DNA from: Patiria pectinifera
Lineage: Eukaryota; Echinodermata; Asteroidea; Valvatida; Asterinidae
Assembly: GCA_029964075.1 (NCBI GenBank)
Contig: CM057129.1
Coordinates: 23,303,430-23,367,429 of the forward strand
Reading direction: 5' to 3'
Length of the DNA stretch: 64,000 nt
How positions within the stretch are numbered: position 1 is the first letter of the stretch; every line of letters begins with the position of its first letter. Below the pieces are notes generated by a model, which was not told the DNA's origin, ran no database searches, and saw only the letters and a program-made list of their open reading frames with translations. Below are positions 62,601 through 64,000 of this stretch, one piece after another. The position numbers and the translations under genes were made by a program.

Positions 62601-63303
62601 TCGTAGGAACTCCTGTAAATTTATGTGCAGAAAGTTCAGGGATACATGACATTTTCGCAAAAGAATCTATCGGATGTGCATCTGAGTGCATTTGAACCTC
62701 TTAACCAGAATATATTGCATAAAATGTGTTTTTGCTACAAACAAACAAGAACAAAATCAAGAAGCCATTTGCGAGTTAAATTTGAATAAAATCTGGAATG
62801 CTGACTTTATCAAATGCTTTGCACATTTTAACTTTGCATTCTCCCAACCAAAGAGACTTTTACTATATCACGTGATATCAGGGCAAGCCTTATGCTAGCA
62901 ACCCCCAGCTCCGGCATTGTCTGGTGTCTTTGTGCCATTTCTCACCCATTGTGAACAATGTATTGATGCTGAGCGTCTCTTTAAGTAATTATGCAAGAGC
63001 TTGCCCCGAATCATGTGATTAGCAACAGTGTCTTTGGTCTGGAGAATTCAACGTTAAAATGTGCCAATCATGCTGAGCAAGTCAGTGTACCAGATGTTTT
63101 TCAAATTTAAATCCCAAAGGGTATAGGTCTCTTGCAAATGGCTTATTGAGGACAAGTCCTTGGACACTTGTTAGTACCTGTATTTTTTTTTGGAAGGGGG
63201 GGGGGGCTAAGGAAACAGTTTCTTTGAAAGTGGTTAATTTTTGTTGCTTTCCTTTTTTTTTTGCTGTTACAGTCAAGTGGCTTCCAGGGAGGCAATTTTG
63301 GAG
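32597..63303 (+). CDS. HNRNPK: hnRNP K homologue, ten coding exons, 3' end outside the window
   Basis: Joining 32597-32645, 50963-51072, 55287-55343, 56347-56390, 58357-58426, 58757-58858, 60745-60873, 61430-61824, 62441-62492 and 63273-63303 gives one open frame of 346 codons plus one base, with GT/AG at every intron. KH1 spans about residues 43-108 with GKRG at 60-63; KH2 about 117-187 with GRSG at 133-136. After KH2 the linker IKGFCQKYDP...DYGGFT matches vertebrate hnRNP K (IKGRAQPYDP...YDYGGFT). Residues 223-335 are Gly-rich with RGG boxes instead of the Pro-rich SH3-binding K-interactive region. Family knowledge: hnRNP K is a nuclear-cytoplasmic protein that binds C-rich RNA and single-stranded DNA and acts in splicing, mRNA stability, translation and transcription. 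The human protein has 463 residues and a third KH domain at the C-terminus; that part is not in this window. PCBP proteins are the alternative, but the linker after KH2 favours hnRNP K. Confidence 0.95.
41881..42095. promoter_or_regulatory. CpG-rich block in intron 1, possible second promoter
   Basis: I count about 20 CpG in 215 bases, far above the surrounding intron, with an ETS-type ACCGGAAAT at 41987-41995. No coding exon of hnRNP K is evident here, but a non-coding first exon is possible. Confidence 0.35.
42192..42206 (+). repeat. pure C run in intron 1
   Basis: Fifteen C on the sense strand. Others in the same intron are at 43249-43260, 46075-46085, 49359-49368, 50115-50125 and 50434-50447. 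hnRNP K itself binds such C tracts in RNA. Confidence 0.9.
50963..51072 (+). CDS. HNRNPK: hnRNP K exon 2: nuclear-signal-like N-terminus and start of KH1
   Basis: Starts after a pyrimidine-rich tract and CAG, ends at GTGGGT, phase 1 in and 0 out, 37 codons. The peptide has a KRSAED...YKRAR segment like the KRPAEDMEEEQAFKRSR bipartite nuclear signal of human hnRNP K. It then has EVEIRFLIESK, the first beta strand of KH1 (human MVELRILLQSK). The exon border falls between the K and the N of the SKNAG motif. Confidence 0.95.
52551..52618 (+). repeat. short telomere-like-ended repeat, copy 2 (intron 2)
   Basis: Starts TACCCTAACAGTCCTGAATC and ends CCCCCTAGGGAGTTATGGTTA. Nearly the same 60-68 bp as 221-280. 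Confidence 0.78.
54951..55180 (+). repeat. 100-bp direct duplication just before exon 3
   Basis: The units 54951-55050 and 55081-55180 are about 91% identical by eye, separated by 30 bp. Each carries AGTGGTGAGTTTTCG, a good splice-donor consensus. The second ends 106 bases before exon 3. Confidence 0.88.
55287..55343 (+). CDS. HNRNPK: hnRNP K exon 3: KH1 GXXG helix-loop-helix
   Basis: Nineteen codons, phase 0 on both sides, CAG acceptor and GTTAGT donor. It encodes NAGGIIGKRGENIKRLRSQ, which carries the RNA-binding GKRG loop. Human hnRNP K has NAGAVIGKGGKNIKALRTD at this place. This exon and exons 6 and 7 are the clearest evidence for the gene. Confidence 0.97.
55344..56346 (+). other. HNRNPK: hnRNP K intron 3, C-rich 3' half
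   Basis: The first 700 bases are ordinary A+T-rich intron. From about 56040 to the acceptor the + strand becomes strongly C/T-rich and CpG-rich, with repeated CCAC, TTCC and CCCC motifs. That is unlike the other introns and suits binding by poly(C)-binding proteins. Confidence 0.7.
56347..56390 (+). CDS. HNRNPK: hnRNP K exon 4: 44-nt microexon in KH1
   Basis: Encodes YTPFVGVPDCSGPE plus two bases, matching human YNASVSVPDSSGPER without a gap. The acceptor is TCCAG at 56342-56346 after a C-rich region and the donor is GTATGT. A TAG acceptor 27 bases further in would break the frame. Length 44 is not a multiple of three. Skipping it would read exon 5 in another frame and reach TGA after twelve codons, so correct inclusion is needed for a functional protein. 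Confidence 0.92.
56391..58356 (+). other. HNRNPK: hnRNP K introns 4 (2.0 kb), with TGAT repeat
   Basis: Phase-2 intron. It begins with two long T runs, has ACATGTAC motifs near 57375-57400, and a TGAT/TGATT microsatellite at about 58200-58245 shortly before exon 5. No gene seen. Confidence 0.75.
58357..58426 (+). CDS. HNRNPK: hnRNP K exon 5: last strand and helix of KH1
   Basis: Enters in phase 2 (its first C completes an Arg codon) and leaves in phase 0. It encodes MVTIKADLDTVIDCLVECVN plus LQQ, corresponding to human [20 protein letters not shown] and TLEE. It is preceded by a C/T tract rich in CCCCC and a GCAG acceptor; the donor is GTTAGT. Exons 4 and 5 together are 114 nt, so skipping both would keep the frame but remove the second half of KH1. 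Confidence 0.94.
58757..58858 (+). CDS. HNRNPK: hnRNP K exon 6: first half of KH2
   Basis: Thirty-four codons, phase 0 in and out, TCAG acceptor and GTAAGT donor. It encodes KSTEGVPEVRLLVHQSHAG and then AIIGRSGFKIKELRA, with GRSG as the nucleic-acid-gripping loop. Human has [20 protein letters not shown] and then GAKIKELRE. The linker between KH1 and KH2 is much shorter here than in the human protein, where about 40 residues separate the two domains. Confidence 0.97.
58859..60744 (+). other. HNRNPK: hnRNP K intron 6 (1.9 kb)
   Basis: Phase-0 intron inside KH2. It has a pure G run near 58983 and a minus-strand open frame at 59428-59760 described separately. The other short introns are intron 5 (58427-58756), intron 7 (60874-61429) and intron 9 (62493-63272); I see nothing specific in them beyond homopolymer runs. 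Confidence 0.75.
59428..59760 (-). other. unidentified open frame in intron 6, opposite strand
   Basis: 110 codons open without stop, of which 78 follow the first ATG. The peptide (for example VYDFIRDDIKFSKCDEIIDM and TVDGLRKIIEEFGLARD) has balanced, protein-like composition without low complexity. I do not recognise a domain, and no splice partners or promoter are evident. It may be a fragment of a former coding element or chance. Confidence 0.25.
60745..60873 (+). CDS. HNRNPK: hnRNP K exon 7: second half of KH2
   Basis: Forty-three codons, phase 0 in and out, GTAG acceptor and GTGGGT donor. The peptide ASGATIKVYSEMCPSSTERI, then VQVSGTTAVIAKAVRGIMEL and IEE, aligns with human [20 protein letters not shown]...IKIILDLISE. 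The CP.STERIV core is a strong hnRNP K KH2 signature. It completes the KH2 fold. Confidence 0.97.
61430..61824 (+). CDS. HNRNPK: hnRNP K exon 8: conserved linker and glycine-rich RGG domain
   Basis: 395 nt, phase 0 in and 2 out, CAG acceptor and GTGAGT donor. It begins VPIKGFCQKYDPFCAKEY and reaches DYGGFTSEQHWE, the linker typical of hnRNP K after KH2. About 95 residues of glycine-rich sequence follow, with runs of 13 and 12 Gly, several RGG/RRGG boxes, and scattered Phe, Tyr, Asp and Met. In vertebrates this place holds the K-interactive region, which mixes RGG with PPPPPP SH3-binding motifs; none are present here. Arg in RGG boxes is a usual target of arginine methylation. The GGN repeats make the exon G-rich and prone to length change. 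Confidence 0.93.
61825..62440 (+). other. HNRNPK: hnRNP K intron 8, mostly one repeat
   Basis: 616-nt phase-2 intron. Almost half of it (61841-62123) is a copy of the telomere-like-ended repeat family, starting 16 bases after the exon. The rest is A+T-rich with a T-rich tract before exon 9. Confidence 0.75.
61841..62123 (+). repeat. telomere-like-ended repeat, copy C (intron 8)
   Basis: Begins AACCCTAACCCTGCTGAATC and ends CTTAGGGGGTGACGGTTAA. It has the same order of motifs as copy B: one inverted CTGCTGAATCCAACAG, then direct CTGTTGGATT.AGCAG motifs. It starts 16 bases after the end of exon 8. Confidence 0.87.
62441..62492 (+). CDS. HNRNPK: hnRNP K exon 9: glycine-rich extension
   Basis: Starts after a long T-rich tract and GTAG and ends at GTAAGT. 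It enters in phase 2 (AG|T gives Ser) and leaves in phase 0. It encodes SDDSFGGGAGGGFSQQGD, continuing the low-complexity Gly/Ser/Gln/Phe region. It is supported by frame continuity, strong splice sites and composition, not by a conserved fold. Confidence 0.82.
63273..63303 (+). CDS. HNRNPK: hnRNP K exon 10: small Gly/Ser exon, last one in the window
   Basis: 31 nt with a T-rich tract and ACAG acceptor and a GTGAGT donor; enters in phase 0 and leaves in phase 1. It encodes SSGFQGGNFG plus the first base of the next codon, probably Gly. The rest of the protein, including KH3, lies to the right of 64000. As a short low-complexity exon it could be alternatively used. Confidence 0.72.
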
Positions 63304-64000
63304 GTGAGTTTTGAACAAATTTCTACTACATGAAATACGTGTATCGGATTATGGCAGAAAAACCATAAGTGGAACTTTAATATCATGATGGTACCTGTAC
63401 ATTTTCATAAATTGTCATAGCTGCAAACTTGAAGTAAAATAATTTCTGGAAAACGATTGGGGCCCTTGCCCCTAGAAAACAAACCAAAATCAAAAACAAC
63501 CTCAGAAACTAATTCACCCATTAGCAATTGTACTACTACACTGTATGACATTGTTTTCACTCCCTGAAGAATCAAAACATACCATAGAGTGCTTGGGCCG
63601 TTTGGGCCGTTTTTGGCCAGTACAGAGACTACTTGGTTAAACAAAACAAATGTAATAGATTATTATTATTATTATTATTCATGATTTATTAAAATTCAAC
63701 TTGGTTGCCAAAGGCGAAATTGCATTGAATTCACAATGAGTGATAAAAGTTAACAATAAAAAGTTAAGCTTCATTAAAAAGTTTAAATAGATTACAATAT
63801 AGACAGAATCGTTGCACAATTTCAAAAATATTAATTTCAAAGACAAAAAATACTACCCAAAGACAAAACATGCAATGAATAAATGGGGTCTATGAACACA
63901 AAAGACAAGACAGTAACCTTATTGCACAAAATTACAGAAGTAAAGTATTGAACTGTTACATACAGTTTTTTCTTCAGTATTTGAACCGTGAATTGAATTG
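63304..64000 (+). other. HNRNPK: start of hnRNP K intron 10
   Basis: GTGAGT donor followed by A+T-rich sequence to the window edge, including an ATT microsatellite at 63661-63679. The remaining exons (KH3 and 3' UTR) are expected further right. Confidence 0.65.
63661..63679 (+). repeat. ATT microsatellite
   Basis: About six perfect ATT units in intron 10. Confidence 0.9.

Overview
This is a eukaryotic window. It has long A+T-rich non-coding DNA, spliced exons with canonical GT/AG borders, a tRNA-derived SINE, many short terminal-inverted-repeat DNA elements and telomere-like TTAGGG motifs. Composition (scattered ACATGTAC palindromes, many pure C or G runs) and the gene found suggest a marine invertebrate deuterostome, possibly an echinoderm. 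That placement is inference; no species is identified.

The only protein gene I can support is an hnRNP K homologue on the + strand. Ten coding exons lie between 32597 and 63303, and the gene runs off the right edge. Joined, they encode 346 residues: a short lysine/arginine-rich N-terminus, KH domain 1 (GKRG loop), KH domain 2 (GRSG loop), the conserved linker IKG..QKYDP..DYGGFT, then a very glycine-rich RGG region. The third KH domain expected of the family must lie beyond 64000. Intron 1 is 18.3 kb. The start is preceded by a CpG-rich stretch with a CT repeat, an inverted CCAAT box and a TATA-like box.

Left of the gene (1-32.2 kb) I find no convincing protein gene. This part is a graveyard of short, apparently non-autonomous elements. 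They include two hAT-type elements with 8-bp target duplications, four copies of a ~525-bp TTAA-flanked element with a central 34-bp palindrome, two copies of another TTAA-ended repeat each interrupted by a different element, a 242-bp element with a hairpin end, a 422-bp inverted-repeat element, a tRNA-type SINE, and a repeat superfamily whose ends look like telomere repeats (TAACCC...GGGTTA). Some members of the last group also sit in introns 2 and 8 of hnRNP K; one begins 16 bp after a splice donor.

Intron 1 looks different: I saw no inverted-repeat elements in it, but long C and G runs, a CpG-rich block near 42 kb that could be a second promoter, and otherwise unique sequence. No retroviral, LTR or Polinton remains, rRNA, tRNA gene or CRISPR array was recognised. 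All alignments were made by eye; identities and element borders are approximate unless target duplications are given.
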